From Myoxocephalus aenaeus (lineage: Eukaryota > Chordata > Actinopteri > Perciformes > Cottidae), in assembly GCA_038501785.1 (NCBI GenBank), contig JBAMJR010000497.1, positions 212,501 through 276,500 of the forward strand: 64,000 bases of DNA, read 5' to 3'. Below the pieces are notes generated by a model, which did no database searches, was not told the origin of the DNA, and was given only the letters and a program-made list of their open reading frames with translations. Positions 45,005-57,842 of this stretch are shown here, piece by piece. Within the stretch, counting starts at the first letter, position 1, and each line of letters begins with the position of its first letter. Made by a program: the position numbers and the translations under genes.

Positions 45005-46494
45005 TGCTGTCATATTAGCGCGTTATTAACGACGTTAACGCAAACCAATTTTAACGCCGTCAATTTTATTAACGGCGTTAACGCATTTTAATTTTAATTT
45101 TTTTTTTTTCCGCAAGCACCACGCCGGATGTAGCTCAACCGGAAGCAAAACAATAGGCACGCCGTTTGGGCTTGGAAGCTAGGCTAACGTTACGGTTTGA
45201 AATGAATGAATGGTGAGCGCGATACGGCAAAATGAATGATATTCAGTGAACTGAGAACAGGTGCGCGTGCCAGAAGGGAGCGCGAGTGAACACATTGAAC
45301 ACAGCAGGAGAGAAGGCAACGTTAGCCAGCTAGCTAAAGCTCCGGTGGAAAATGATTACCTTATGCCGTCTTCACACCATCGCGCCGCGTCCGGTGTGAA
45401 CACGGCATAACGCTACCGTTTTTGAGGAGGTAGATTTTGAGGTGAGGGGACTGACAAGGCAGAAGGTAAAGTGGTCCACCGTTCTATCAATAAGCAGACC
45501 TGCCAACCTGTACGCAATTTGCGTAGCGGATACGCATTTTGACGTCAAAGTACGCTGGTAAAAATGAGTCTAAAATTAATTTTAGACTAATTGACCAGCA
45601 CACATTATATGCAATGCAATATAATGCATGACGAGTATTTAATGACTTATCAATATATAGGTTATATATCAAGGGTGGCAGGTCTGAATAAGGCTAAACT
45701 AGAAGTTAACACTAATACAAACATTATTTTTGCAGAATGAGTGTGTTAGGGGAGAAGGATGCAGCCATTGTTAAACAGCTGGATTGAAATGCAGCTGGAA
45801 CTGGTCGTGGCTAAAACTGGAAGGCAAGGTCTCAATAAAAGGGCAAGAGGTGTCCTTTCATCTAGGAGATGTATTCTCCAAAATCAACAGGCAGGGATTC
45901 GCCAGATGCATTCTCTGCATCAAAGATATAAATGATGCTAACAAAGGCAGCCATGCTCTCCCTTACCACATTGTGCCTCATATACTGTAAATGTTAGACC
46001 CAGTGACAGGCTGGCATGAAATGGCTTGCATAATACTTAGTAAGGAGGCCATAATCATTTTTGACTCATGGCTGAAGTTAAGTTTCTCCAGCTCTCCCCA
46101 GGTTGGCAAAAAAAGCATCTCAAAATGCATCAGATTGATGCTTTAAAATATGGAATATTTAAATTTTTCTTACGGGGGAGCATGCCCCCGGACCCTCCTA
46201 GAGGGGTAATATCCTTCTCACCTTTTTCACCCCTGACCCGTTTTCATGCCTGGTGCACTCTATAATTTTATTTTGTAAACCCTTGTTTACCTGAAATGTG
46301 CAGTAATTTTATTTTGTACCGCCCTGTTTGGCAGTTGTTTTTCAATAAAATAAAGCAAGCCAATCCACTTTTTCATGTTGATAAGAGCATTAAAATGCAA
46401 CAAAAAAAAAATGCGATTAATTGCGATCAATCGCGAGTTAACTATGACATAAATGTGATTAATCGCGATTAAATATTTTAATCGTTTGACAGCA

Positions 46495-46497
<3 letters not shown>
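45002..46497 (+). mobile_element. hAT-type DNA transposon, copy 2 (uninterrupted)
   Basis: It begins TAGTGCTGTCATATTAGCGC and ends ATCGTTTGACAGCACTA. This is copy 1 (1096-4674) in the opposite orientation, lacking the nested 2.2-kb hAT but carrying a small ATGCCG...CGGCAT mini-MITE (45363-45411), which is only partly present in copy 1 (2187-2210). It preserves the empty target site for the nested element. Confidence 0.9.
45784..45990 (+). pseudogene. Zinc-finger-like coding remnant inside hAT copy 2
   Basis: A 68-codon frame with the same predicted peptide as 1603-1809. It holds the C-x2-C ... H-x4-H-x3-H cluster (CILC then HALPYHIVPH). No ATG opens it. No downstream catalytic exon is present before the element's end. 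Confidence 0.55.
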
Positions 46498-46569
<72 letters not shown>

Positions 46570-46571
<2 letters not shown>

Positions 46572-47430
46572 CCTGACTATATTAAATCACTCATGATCCA
46601 GTATATTTTAAAAAGCTGTCGGATGTTGGAGGTGGTGGAGACATAATTCACATCAGGAGTTAGATGAAAGGAGCACCTGATTGGTCTAAATAAAGAACAC
46701 GCAGATGAGTGATTATCTGCTGTGTGGGCGAAGAGAGAAAGTGAGAGAAATCATCTTGAAGTTTACAATTGTAACTGAAAAACATGGTTATACATGATAA
46801 GGGTGAACAGTGGGAAGGCAGTCCATCAGGCAAACAAATCCAAAGGCAAGTCTAACATCAGGCAGAAGGTCGGACACACAGACACAGGTTGCAGGAATCA
46901 GAAGATCGAAAGCAAATGCCAAGAAACAACAACAAAACAACAGCGTTGACGGTTTGCAGCCGACTGAGCGATGATGAGCTCGATCAAGTCAAAGTCAATG
47001 GGACTGTCTGAAAAGCAGCTGGCCCTGGAGGTTTACAAGTTACTTGCTGAAAAGAGATTTGTAGAAAGATGCATTAAGTATTAGTACTATCAAAATATGT
47101 CTTGTTTTGAGTAGCAATATTAACATCAAAAGGGCAAAATCCAAGAGTATGACATCACATTCTGCATAGATGATGTAATCACCTCATTAGTTCAAAGGCA
47201 ACATGTTTAGTTGTAGTAATGTTCCCTTCCCGACATGGTCACTGAGCTCTGGATAGGACAACTTTTAGAAAGAAGCTTCCTTTATAGGAGATCCTTGTCG
47301 ACTGTGAGGGATCTAGAGATGTAGAGTAGAACCGCTGCTCCCTTACTTTGAAAGGAACCAGTTGAGGTGCCTTGGGGAAAACCCAGGAAACCCTGGGAAT
47401 GCCTGAGGATCCCCCAAAAAGAGGCAAGGA
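46570..47430. other. Gene-free interval
   Basis: Nothing recognised. Confidence 0.4.
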
Positions 47431-47655
47431 TGAAGTGGCTCAGTGGGTCGTCCTTCAATCAGAGGATTCCCTGGTGCGAGACACTTAACCCCGATTGGCC
47501 CCCGCCTGCTGTTCCTGCAGTGTAGGAAGGAGTATGAATGATAGTTAGTCCTGATGGGCAGGGGCACCTTGCATGGCAGCTCCTGTCATCAAGGTGTGAA
47601 TGGGTGAATGATGACATGTAGTGTTAAAGAGCTTTGAGTGGTAGAGTCCATTTAC
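47431..47655 (+). mobile_element. tRNA-derived SINE, copy 6
   Basis: Has GAAGTGGCTCAGTGGGTCGT at the head and GGCACCTTGCATGGCAGCTC, TGTGAATGGGTGAATGATGA and GTGTTAAAGAGCTTTGAGTG in the body and tail. Box B is lost by a short deletion. Confidence 0.82.
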
Positions 47656-48289
47656 CCTCTACTTCTAGGATACTCTAATTAGTCGGCTGCATCGACGGCA
47701 AATCTGATAAACAGGAGATATTCAGACATTCCCACTTCTTGCTTTTCATGGTGAGGAAATGATGGGCTGCAGGAGCATTGCAGTAGTGCCTTTCTCCTTC
47801 TGCTCATTATTTTCCCACCACTAAGACACTCTTTCAGCATCTGCCAGGCATCATAAAAATGGCAGCAGATCTGAGAGACCTGCAATGCCGGCAGACCAAC
47901 CGGCACTTCGGAAAACGTGTTTGCACTGTGCTTTGCCTTAAACTGGCAGAAGAGTTATCTGCTCCCTTCCCAGTTGTTCGGTGTAACGTGTTCAGTTACC
48001 TCCCAGAGTTTCTCCCCAGCACAAATGACACGAGCAGACTTTAATATCGTTTGGCAACGTCTTTATTCAGATCTGCACCCCAGCTACGCCGCTCTGGCAG
48101 ACTGCGTCTCTAGCTCCTCTGTTTCCCTCCTCCGTCCATCCTATGGCTTATATAGGGAAGACACACAAAACACGCAATCCACTCCAGCTGAGGCCAATTA
48201 GGCCTCATTCCCGACACCTGTTCCCTGAACCGCTCCTCCCCTCCCCCTCTGCAGCTGAGCCTAACCACGCCCCCAGCCACCACATCCCA
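47656..48289. other. Gene-free interval, possibly part of a retroelement
   Basis: The stretch 48160-48290 (CCAGCTGAGGCCAATTAGGC; CAGCTGAGCCTAACCACGCC) has the look of a fish retroelement, but no ends or coding region can be defined. Confidence 0.35.
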
Positions 48290-48506
48290 TCCGGGGAGAG
48301 GGATCCTCCTCTGTTGCTCTCCCTCAGGTTTCTTCCCTTTTTTTCCCTGTGAAAGGGTTTTTACTATCTTTCTAGGGGAGTTTTTCCTGATCCGATGTGA
48401 GGTCCCGGGACAGGGATGTTATGTGTACAGATTGTAAAGCCCTCCGAGGCAAACTTGTATTTGTGATGTTGGGCTATATAAAATAAACTGAATTGAATTG
48501 AATTAG
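48290..48506 (+). mobile_element. LINE-type 3' tail fragment, copy D
   Basis: GAGAGGGATCCTCCTCTGTT, then TTTCCCTGTGAAAGGGTTTT, CCTGATCCGATGTGAGGTCC, AGATTGTAAAGCCCTCCGAG and GGGCTATATAAAATAAACTG, ending in (AATTG)n. It is the most complete copy of the family. Confidence 0.7.
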
Positions 48507-48945
48507 AATAAGAGGGTGTGGATATTTGGACCAGAGGCAGTTCAGCCGCCTCAATTCGGTTCAAAAGGTGAAAGCTGACCCTGCTTCACTGCAGTCAGAC
48601 CCAGCATACCAGAAAACAAGTGGTGTTCCATGGTCGGCTTTTCCCCTCGGGAGAATGACGTCACAGAAATGAGTGTACACAGACGTATCACTGTCTGAAA
48701 GCCCCCATCCCTCCACACCAGACCCCGGCATTGAGTGGACCCCGGGCCACATCTGGCCCTTAGGCCATCCCTGACTGGCTCGAGTGAGGTCAATGGTAAA
48801 TTAGGAACCAAAGGTAAACAAGTGTACATCATTCTTTTATTGTGAAGGCGACTGCTATTTGTTCATGTGAGCGTTTGTGCCTTCAATGTAATGTTCGTAA
48901 AGACGACGTGGAGGACAGACGTGAGTTAGCTGTTAGCCCTCAAAC
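48507..48945. other. Gene-free interval
   Basis: CACACCAGACCCCGGCATTG to GGCCACATCTGGCCCTTAGG may be the 5' flank of the decayed hAT that follows. Confidence 0.35.
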
Positions 48946-49815
48946 ATGTCAGCTCACATTAAAATAAAGAAAGATTTGTCCAAAGTAGAGTTTTTAACAA
49001 AGCATTGACTTCCAAGTATTTCTCTAACGAAATGAAAGGTACAGCTGTATGATGAGTTTGAGCACAGATCCCTGTGTTTAAAGATTACAATTTGAATCGC
49101 CATTTTGAGACTAAACAAGAAAAATACAAGACTGATGCAGAGTTTGTGAAAGATTGGTGGATAATATCCATAATAGCGCTAATATGCCCTGAGAAAAGAA
49201 AAGCATTTGAAAACGTGTCGCTCTCCAGGTGAACCGTAACGAGAAGGATCGAGGACATTGCGCAACATCTGGTGCTTCAGCCGCAAAACAAAGCGGACAA
49301 TGTCAAAGCATACTTTGACAAGCTGGGACGGAAACAGGACGAACTGGCAGGTGTTGCAGCCGATGGTTGTACAAATCTGACGAGGAGAAACCTGGATTTC
49401 TGAAGCGGATGCAGGATGAAGTGAGTGAAATGAACCCAGAACAGAAATTGGTATGTTGGCATTGTATTATACATCAGGAGGCGCCGTGTAAGTCAGTGCT
49501 AAGAGCATCGAGTCACAGACAGTGTGTTGCTCTCTTGGAGGAGCAAGAGGCTGAACAGTGACATCAGAGGCTGAACAGTGACATCAGATGGCTCAGCCGG
49601 GGCAAAGTGCTCACAAGAGAATGGGACCTGGGAGCTGAGATTGGAGAGTTTTCAGAGAAGAAAGGCGAGGACGTCCCAGAGCTCTCAGATGATCTCACAT
49701 TGGCTGTTCATGTGAATAAACTAAATACCAAACTGCAAAGCAAGGGCCTGTTTGTGCATTTCAAACCAGATGGAGGGCAACATTCTCACATGCCAACATG
49801 CCTCTAAGAGAAGCC
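48946..49815 (+). pseudogene. Decayed hAT transposase related to GTF2IRD2/FAM200-type proteins
   Basis: Scattered frames keep a recognisable protein order. DYNLNRHFETK at about 49085 is the end of the N-terminal finger, followed by CPEKRKAFENVSLSR near 49185, an ED-I-AQHL segment, and AGVAADGCTNLT near 49350. Then come EMNPEQKLVCWHCIIHQEAP at 49430-49490, RWLSRGKVL near 49590 and DVPELSD near 49675. Together these follow the middle of a Charlie-like hAT transposase, the family that gave rise to the mammalian GTF2IRD2 C-terminus. Several stops and frame changes break it. A direct repeat (GAGGCTGAACAGTGACATCA) occurs at 49549-49586. No terminal repeats were identified. Confidence 0.75.
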
Positions 49816-49997
49816 CCCACCATCAGCTGATCACTTCAGGTACTCTTGTAAAGATCACATATGTCTGCTGCTGTTACGGCACTGCTAAAAGATTAAACAT
49901 GTTTGTTTATTTTCTTTTACACTTTTTAGTGCTGTACTGTCAATGTTATCGGCAGCCTGAACAGGGACACCGGGTTAAGTGGGATCGTTTATTATTG

Positions 49998-50033
<36 letters not shown>

Positions 50034-50480
50034 GGACTACGCAGAAAGCTGGCGCGCTGGGCCCAGCTGCTGGGAGGACTGCAGTAAGGTAGCGCGGGGC
50101 AGGTGGACGCGGCGACTCTCTCGTCACGTTTCCGCCCGACGCGGAGATTTGCGTGCCAACTTTGGGGGGGATTACTTTCGTCTCGGGATTTTACTTTCTG
50201 CACACTAAGTAACTTCGGGACTGTTGGGAGCTGGGGATTAAGTTGTATTTTGGGGGAGGGGTTAATTGTTTGTGGTTCATGGCTTGCTTTGTTGCATTGA
50301 ATTTAGGTTATTAATAACACCCAGGCTTGCCACTGATTGTTTGTTTTCGTGTATTTTTCTTCCATTTGTTACGCAATCCGGGGGCAGCGATTTAAGGATA
50401 TTAGCAACAGGTCCGCCCATGTCCTTTAATTTAGCGTTATGCTTTTCCCCTTAATTTAAGCCAAAGGGTGAATTGTTACA
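49816..50480. other. Gene-free interval with (ATT)n
   Basis: An ATT array lies at 49989-50033, and a GC-richer, possibly LTR-like block follows it. The block's ends (TGTTACGG... and ...ATTGTTACA) do not show a matching short duplication, so I do not call an LTR. Confidence 0.4.
49989..50033. repeat. (TTA)n microsatellite
   Basis: About 14 TTA/ATT units. Confidence 0.95.
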
Positions 50481-53400
50481 CTCTTCCATGTCAGGGTCAT
50501 GGAGGGCTCTTTGAAGACTTCAAACCAGTTGAGAGTGAAATGCATTGCACATGATTCATTCTCCCTCGGACTCACTGACCTGCAGTTTGATTCACTCCTG
50601 GCTGACTGCAGTGCACTCGTTCAAGTCCAACACTCACTGAACCAGAACAAAGACATGAAAAACAGCAACAGACTAAATAGCCAGAGTACTTTACTTTCTT
50701 TAAGGAAGCTCATTTAATGCTGATCTTTGAAATACTACAAAAACATGCTCTTTTTCTAAATAGTTTTTGTGAATGTTGATTAAATACATACAATGTTGAC
50801 ATTTTTACTATGTGTTAGAAAAAGTGTTACTCCACACCGGTTGTAAAATCATTAATCAGGCCATTTATTCTCTGCAAAGAAGGAACAGAGTCAGAAATCC
50901 TCGACTGCTCTCCGATCCCGAGTTACCTCTTAAATACTTAAAACACACAATCAACAGAAGCCCTCGGGACGTCTGCACTTCTCCTGAACCTTCCCCCAGC
51001 CATCCCATAGATAGTTGTGTCTCTGCCATGTCCATAAGGACAACAATGTTGTGTAAGTTCTTTGGCCAGGAACATACAGATAATCCACACAGAGTTTCAT
51101 TAAGTAGGGGAGAGTTCACCCATACGTCACAGGTCATGAAACACAAATTATTAAAGAGGAAATCAGTTGTTCTCCAACACTATGCCTGCTTCACATTTGC
51201 CTAATTATAACATCTACTCTCTTCAAAACCATAAAGTCTACTGCTTTTCATAAAGAGATGCATTTCATATTGAGGAACATTGAGTCCGGCTGTCCAAAGG
51301 GCCCTCATTCTGATGTGGAGCTGTCCATGGTCCTCATCTGTCGTAATAATAGCACACAGATGCACATACACACACATGTGTATTCCCTTCACTCCTGTCA
51401 GCCTCTCTGTCTCTTCCCATTGACTCCTTCACTTCATCATTAGCTCACTTTTCTTTCTTTCTCCTGCCGCTCTCGTTCCCTCTGCTTTGCAGCGTAAACA
51501 CCGATGAGGGAACGCTCCAACATCCAGTGACAAAACTTTCCATGACATTTTAACTCCACATGTATCCTACAGAGTCTGCTCAGTTTCAATTAGGGACTCC
51601 AACAAACATATGGAGGCACAGAGCAGTTTACAGCACTCAGGAAGCCGTGCAGTTCAGTGTACTGTGCTGTTTAAAACGAGGTGAAGAGGAAGATGCTCAG
51701 AAGAAACATTTACGGTTTTGTGAATGCAAGTAGGAAAAAAAAAAGCTTATCACTGTGAAAGTGGACTTCGGGGACATTTCCTCCTGAATCAATATTTTTT
51801 TTCATGCCTCGGCCGAACATGATGTCACTCATTCACCACCAAATCAACTCATACATTTAAGAAACAGTAGAAAACACAGCAAATACATAACAGTATTAAA
51901 GCCATTTGAGAAATGATTAACAGCAGAAGGATGCAATATCTAAAACAACACATCTCAAATGACCTTCAACATACACAACTGTTGTGAACCTCTGCAGTCA
52001 TCATGTGATGCTGGACACAGCGGACGCATCAGGGAACACCAGCTGGCATCTGCTGATCCAGGGATCACATGTGATTGTGATCCGACCAGCAGAGAGCCGA
52101 GGGCGATGGCCAGACATTCACATTTTGACGAAATACATCTGAAAAATGAAATATTTTTCAGCTGACATATTGGCTTGATATACATCTTAAGCCAATATGG
52201 CAGCTGGAATATGAACAAATTAAAGTAAATTTTAAGAGGGGCGCACCGCCACTGGTAGAGGCACAAACTTAACCTATTTAAATACGCAAGCCACTAGGGG
52301 GCGAACGGGAGAACGAGTTCGGACGCGTGTTCTGCCACAAACTAATCTATTGTCCATTCCAGCACTGTCTCTTTTCCATACATTTAATCCATGACACCAT
52401 TTCATAAAGTCATCTTACATTAGTCACACCAGAAGGTTCCATGAGACAGGATACAACACTTGATCTTTAGCTGAAAGGGAGAAGCTGTCGCGACCACAGT
52501 CGAAACCTATTTCGCTTCCCATCCACACACCTGTTCCCATCACCTGGCACTCACCTATATGCTCTTTTAACTGAATGTGCCACCCTGTGTCCAAATAAAC
52601 AAACTACATGTCCCCACTACCACCCAGTGATTCCCTCAAACAATAAAACCCCATTTTGGCTCCAACAGTCATATCATTGGTTTTTCGTTGTTAGTGAACT
52701 GTCAAGCAATGACATTTATCAACAGCATATTGATGTATTAAATATCATTATTATTATAATTATATCTGCATTAAAGATGTGTGCTTATATAATGAGGTTC
52801 TCAGAAGGGATGCAGGTGTTTTGGGGGATTTAGCAGAGGATGTGTAGCTTTTTGACGAGCAGCTTGATAAAGATGAAGATGCAGAGGGAAGTTCCTTAAA
52901 TCTGGCACAAAGTTGAGCTGATTAGGATTTTAGTGGTTAAAGGTCAAAGGTCACTGTGACATCACAAACTTGGTTTTTGTCTTAACTCAAGCATGCATTT
53001 GCTAATCTTGACAATGTCATGGACATGTAGACATAAATAAAGGAACTGGTTTTTGGACAGACGTGGATGTGATCTGATCCTCGACTGGCTGGCAGAGGTG
53101 TAAACAGTTAGCTGTGAGTCTTGCTGTCCAAAGGGAACGTATTCAGAAGTCTTCAGGAAGCAGCTAGAGTGACAATCTGTGGAGGTAATTGGGCTTCAGC
53201 TCCTCGCCTGGTGTAGATCGCGGTTATCTCAGAAGTCATCGAGACAGCTGCAGTCATCATCGATGCTGATGAGCAGCTTGCTTTCTGCATCCTTCTTCTA
53301 TTGATTAACCAACACCCTTCAGACAAGAGGTCTGTGTTAATGGAATCAGTGTATTTATACTGGTGAAGCAGCTGCTGTGGTCTCCCACAGGCCAACATGT

Positions 53401-53496
53401 GTTGTAGCTGAGAGTCTATTGATGTTATGGACCGATGGTGTTTTAGATAAGGGACATCCACGAGACTGGGGGGGATGAAGACACATTAAACCTATG

Positions 53497-53497
<1 letters not shown>
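50481..53497. other. Gene-free interval
   Basis: Frames of 60-130 codons lack domains and conflict between strands. No repeat ends were recognised. Confidence 0.4.

Positions 53498-53533
<36 letters not shown>
53498..53533. repeat. (CA)n microsatellite
   Basis: Eighteen CA units. Confidence 0.97.
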
Positions 53534-53535
<2 letters not shown>

Positions 53536-55007
53536 TTAAACTACCCACTGGCGTAATGCTGGGCCTTTCCTCAATATGTTGGAACATACTGGCTGACTGG
53601 ATGGGCCTGATGTCACAGAGCTTTTTACATCCACAAAATGTGCACTTCCTGTTCACATATCGTCGTAATCGTATTTTTTTTACTGACATAATATTGTTAC
53701 TATTATGGGTTGAAAGTGGATTTGGAGAACATCATTTCTACTAGGTCCCAATTTAAATATCCAGCATACACAGAGCAACGTAACATCTGTTTGGAGTTGT
53801 GTTTGTGTTGGCCGGATGAAAGGAAGCAGGGTCCATGGCACTGTGTCCTTAAACACTGCAGGGTTCTTACACTCATGGAAAACCTGGAAAAGTCATGTAA
53901 ATGTGTTATATTCATGTGTTCATGTCGTTCATTTACGCTGAGTTTGAAATAATTAATATACTTTTAAAAGAAAGATGCTCAAAATATAAGCAGGCATACA
54001 TACAGGCATCTACAGTATATAAATGTTTATTCTTTTAATCAAACTATTGTCTCATTCATTTGTGTCATTTAAAGTTTACTGTATGCTTTGTATTCTCATT
54101 GTTAGTTTAAATATTACATTTACTCACTTTTTCATGTTTACACCCAGATTTCACTAAATGTTTGGTCATGGACATTTGGTTTAAAGTCATGGAAAAGTCA
54201 TGAAAGCCATTGGTCACAATGTGTATGACCCCTGACCTCTTGAGGCCATCAGTGTGTTCGGACATGCTTGTCGTGTTGAAGCACTTTCAGTGAACAGACT
54301 CGTCCGTTTACCGGTTATGAGTGGATGTGCTGTACTTGAGTGGAGCAATATCTCGTGTGCATCCTTCATAAGCACAAACACTTCATCTTCATCTGAGCGT
54401 CGGTGTGAATTCCCAGCAGGCAGTGGGGTCTGTGAAGGGCTCTTGGCAGGAGGATGAGACGCTGTGACCTTTCCCCAGCCGTGGCCTCTGGGAGAGATAA
54501 CGGTGCTCTCTGGAGATTCATGAGCTTCACAACGTTGACATTTGTGTATCTTGCTGCTGCTCCCCGGGCACTTTTAGGATTTATGGAAAGAAATGATTTC
54601 TTATCACAACAGCAATGAATGCAGAGAGCGTGTTCTCTACAGCTCACACACTGTAAGACACGGCCTCGAGTTTATTAGGAATGGAATGTCCTGCTACTGT
54701 GTTTTAGGTTCCCAAAAATGGGATTCAGTGACCAAAATGTCCACTATGAGAAGAATATGCCAAAGCAAATGTCCCCTGACTGACCCTCTGGTGAACTGTG
54801 CAGTATGTGGCTGTATTTCAGAAGATGTGAGACAAACTGATTCCTTTACATTCTTTGCTGTATATTAAAGCCTTAAATAACGCCTTTTTTTTATAATTAC
54901 GTAATTCCGTAAGCTCCTCAACATGACTGCGCGATTATAACGTTTCATTTAACAACGGCGGATTTCGCTCAAAGTACCACAGTAGTTAAAGTCCTACTAC
55001 TTCCAGT
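53534..55007. other. Gene-free interval
   Basis: Two related phrases CATGGAAAACCTGGAAAAGTC (53874) and CATGGAAAAGTCATGAAAG (54189) suggest an old fish repeat in between, but ends cannot be set. Confidence 0.35.
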
Positions 55008-55015
55008 AGTAGGAC

Positions 55016-55936
55016 CAGTGGCGGTGCGTCAATAGAGGGCGCTAGGGCGCCGCCCCTCCTAAAATTTTGCGATGAAAAAAAAAAGAAGAAAAAAAATATA
55101 TAATATATACTGTCAAAAAACATTATATATCAAATAATTTAAATAAGAAATACACCGTGTTGACGCGCTAAATGTGTGTGGGAGACCGTAAGCCCCTGTC
55201 AACAACCACTTAAGTTAAATATAATATATCGCCATTCATCATTACTGAGTAAAGCCCCTCCCCTCTCGGGGCGCCGGCCCAATGTGTGTCTATAGAAAGC
55301 TAACAAACATTTCACCCTCGTGACGGCAAGGACAGCTTCTCATTGGCGGATGAAACGTGAATCTTCGGGCGCACGAATCTGCGCCCTAGCCAATTACATC
55401 GTTTCTTATTGCAACATGGTTGGACTATTCGTCCAATCAGAGACCTTTATCATTCCCTCACACCCCATATAGCTCCCACGTAGCTACGCGAGCAACACAG
55501 CTAGCAGAGACTTTGATTATGTTAGTATGGTGACTGAAAACTCTGTGGTATCTCTACGCGAAACACCTTTCAATCCACGATCAGATGTTGACAAGAAGAG
55601 GCTGAAAGAGTTGGGACCCGAACGTCCGGATTTAAATATTCAGCAGCAAAGCAGTGAAGCTACATGCACCAAGCTACATGCTAACCGGAGCTGCTAGCTG
55701 GAGGCTCAGTGTGCAGTGGCTCTGAGCAGCCGAGGAAGCGCCGGGCTGTGAAGGAAGATGAGCTTGAAGGATTGCTGCAGAAGTGAGTGTCAAAATCAGC
55801 AGATGCCTGTGTTAGAGTTTAATGTTTTATCTTTCTCACAGCAGAACACATGTTGGACATTGTTAGATTTGGGTGGATATCATATCAGGCTATGACTTTA
55901 TCTAAAATACCAATTCAATCCCCAACGTGTGTGCGT

Positions 55937-55970
<34 letters not shown>

Positions 55971-56454
55971 CATAGCTACAACCATCAAGACACACAAAAC
56001 ATAGTTTTTTGTCTGTAGTATGAAGCCTGTTTGTAGTAGATATTTCCCCACAACTTATCTTACTGTCTCTGTCTCTCTCTATATATTTATCTGTAGGTTT
56101 GTGACACCATACTTGGACACACCAGGGAACGCTTTGCCTTCAAAGACCACCTCATCAGTGCCACCTTACTGCAGGGCCCCCAGTTTGAATGCTACGTCAA
56201 TGTAGTCCCTGAAGTTGCTCTGGCCACCACATTGAATGTTTCTTAAACCATTCTGCTCTGAACCTCTCATGCCCAAAGTTACAGTTTGTTGATAGTTGTT
56301 ATTGGACAGTGTTGAGCACTGTGTTTTCTTGAAATAAAGCTTTGTTTTTTAGAATATTCTACTCCAAACCTCTTTTCTTCTCATTGTGGAGTGCTATTTA
56401 AACCGCGCCGCCCAACTGCGCCCCCCCCAAAAAAAATGTCACCAGCCGCCACTG
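55016..56454 (+). mobile_element. hAT-type element (CAGTGGCGG ends), copy upstream of jup
   Basis: Left end CAGTGGCGGTGCGTC and right end GCCGCCACTG are inverted. The perfect 8-bp duplication AGTAGGAC flanks both sides (55008-55015 and 56455-56462). Inside are a small coding remnant (55527-55697), a (GT)n array at 55926-55970 and a 3' part shared with the inverted copy at 63236-64000. At 1.4 kb with no catalytic region it is non-autonomous. Confidence 0.93.
55527..55697 (+). pseudogene. N-terminal remnant of a hAT transposase
   Basis: From an ATG the frame reads MVTENSVVSLRETPFNPRSD, then KELGPERPDLNIQQQ, and stops soon after. A segment of the form L-G-P-x-x-P-D-L-x-I before a TTF-type finger is common in vertebrate hAT transposases. 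No finger follows here. Confidence 0.5.
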
Positions 56455-56674
56455 AGTAGGACTTTACTGTTTGTAAAGTATTGATGTCGCGAGCTGCCAT
56501 AAAGCAACGGGACTTTTTTCCCATTTCTGCTTCCGTGTTTCGAGGTCCTGCGATCTCATTGGCCCTCAGACTCATCTGAAAGCGCGTCAGATGACACACG
56601 TGGAAGGAGACGGTCATTTCAAGTACATGTAGCTCATGGTGTGATCAAGATTCAGGTCAAAATTGCTAATTTTT
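56455..56674. other. Short spacer between hAT and duplicated segment
   Basis: Contains the 3' copy of the AGTAGGAC target duplication; no gene. Confidence 0.4.
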
Positions 56675-57045
56675 CTGAACTGAAAAACATGATTTTTGGA
56701 CTGGAAAGGCTTGAAAAATGCTTGTGTTTATTGTGATTATTATTACAGATTTGGATGCTGTAGGTCTTAATCTTTCTAAGGAGGTGCAGTGTTACTCTGT
56801 GGCATGATTGGAAGGCACCGGAAATACAATTTAAAAAACTTGGGGAGCGATCGAGGAGTCATTTTTTTATCAGACTCTTGACTTTTGATCATATTTATGC
56901 AGAAAATAAATAATAAATATATAGATTTTTTTTATTTTATTTTAAAGGCAAGGAGTTGCTGATTCTTTAGAAGGACAATAGGGGCTGGTATTCATATCAA
57001 GGTCATATGAGCTGTAGAACACCTGGGACCCTAGGGCTGATGAGG
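56675..57045. repeat. About 370-bp duplicated segment, right copy
   Basis: Partner of 43355-43740 in the same orientation, ending about 75 bp upstream of the jup exon's acceptor. As the two copies are about 13 kb apart, they are either an older segmental duplication or two copies of one dispersed repeat. Confidence 0.85.
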
Positions 57046-57120
57046 TAATCCTGCAGAAAGGATGAGTTGCATCTTTTAAGTGATCCTGTTTGCCTCATGT
57101 GTCTCTCTCTTGCTCTGCAG

Positions 57121-57175
57121 GTCAGAGGTCGGTGAAGGCAGTGGAACCACTGGGTGGAGATGATGTCCATGCACA
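57121..57175 (+). CDS. jup: Plakoglobin-like gene, exon with start codon
   Basis: The exon is bounded by a textbook acceptor (CTCTCTCTTGCTCTGCAG, ending at 57120) and the donor CACA|GTAAGT. It contains in-frame ATGs at 57160, 57163 and 57169. The last base (A) joins TG of the next exon to make another Met, so the protein starts M-M-S-M-H-M-S-E. An acceptor before the start codon implies a 5' untranslated exon further upstream, as in other vertebrate catenin genes. Short, Met-rich starts before the first conserved block are also seen in vertebrate plakoglobin. The exon alone has too few codons to identify the gene; the call depends on its in-phase junction with 57843-58076. Confidence 0.82.
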
Positions 57176-57842
57176 GTAAGTCTATCTGCTGTATACATCT
57201 CCAGCACATAGACACAGCCACTACTGTGAACCCGCTCACTGTGTCACGTGGAGCTGATGACGGCGGGTTCCACTCAGCATGCGGCGGCCCTTCTGTCGGC
57301 CGACTGAGGGTGTTGATGCGGCGCTTGACCCTCTCACTCCTCGTGAAAGTAGATCCTACACCGTCTGGTTTCTCTTACCCTCGTTAGCAGAGGCAGTTTT
57401 CTCACACGTTGTCATTTGTGTAAATATAGCTGTTTTACAGACATCTGGCATTTTACGCCTACGACGGCCCGTAATATTATTACTGAATGACAAACATTAG
57501 AAAAATACATACGCGATGTAGAAGACTGCTCAACTGTAATGTGGTCTTCACTTCAGCCGGGTATTTAAAAGATGACCAGGTAGCTTCAAGCATAATATTT
57601 ATAATCAAAATGAAAAAAAAAAAAATCTGGTCACATTTCTATTACTATGACTGTTACTTTTACTTCTTGTATTATTATCATCATCATTATATTACATCCA
57701 CTACTGCTGTTAGTATTAGTGATCGATGTCTATTATTATTTCTGGTATGATTAGTGCTACACCTGCTATTAATACGCATTACATGCATCATGTCTGTCAT
57801 ATGGATTGACTGTTTTATCGTGTCGTTGCTGCTCTGCTGCAG

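Larger units (their letters stand above)
44956..46569. repeat. (TA)n array split by hAT copy 2
   Basis: TA repeats at 44956-45001 and 46498-46569 bracket the element, which inserted into a TA microsatellite; this is why the 8-bp duplication (ATATATAT) is uninformative. Confidence 0.93.

Noticed and set aside
49873..50480. Possible solo LTR (TGTTAC...GTTACA)
   Set aside because: No matching 4-6 bp target duplication and no second LTR or internal coding region.
57154..57387. 77-codon frame continuing past the jup start exon
   Set aside because: It reads through the strong donor GTAAGT into the intron; the spliced reading matches plakoglobin instead.
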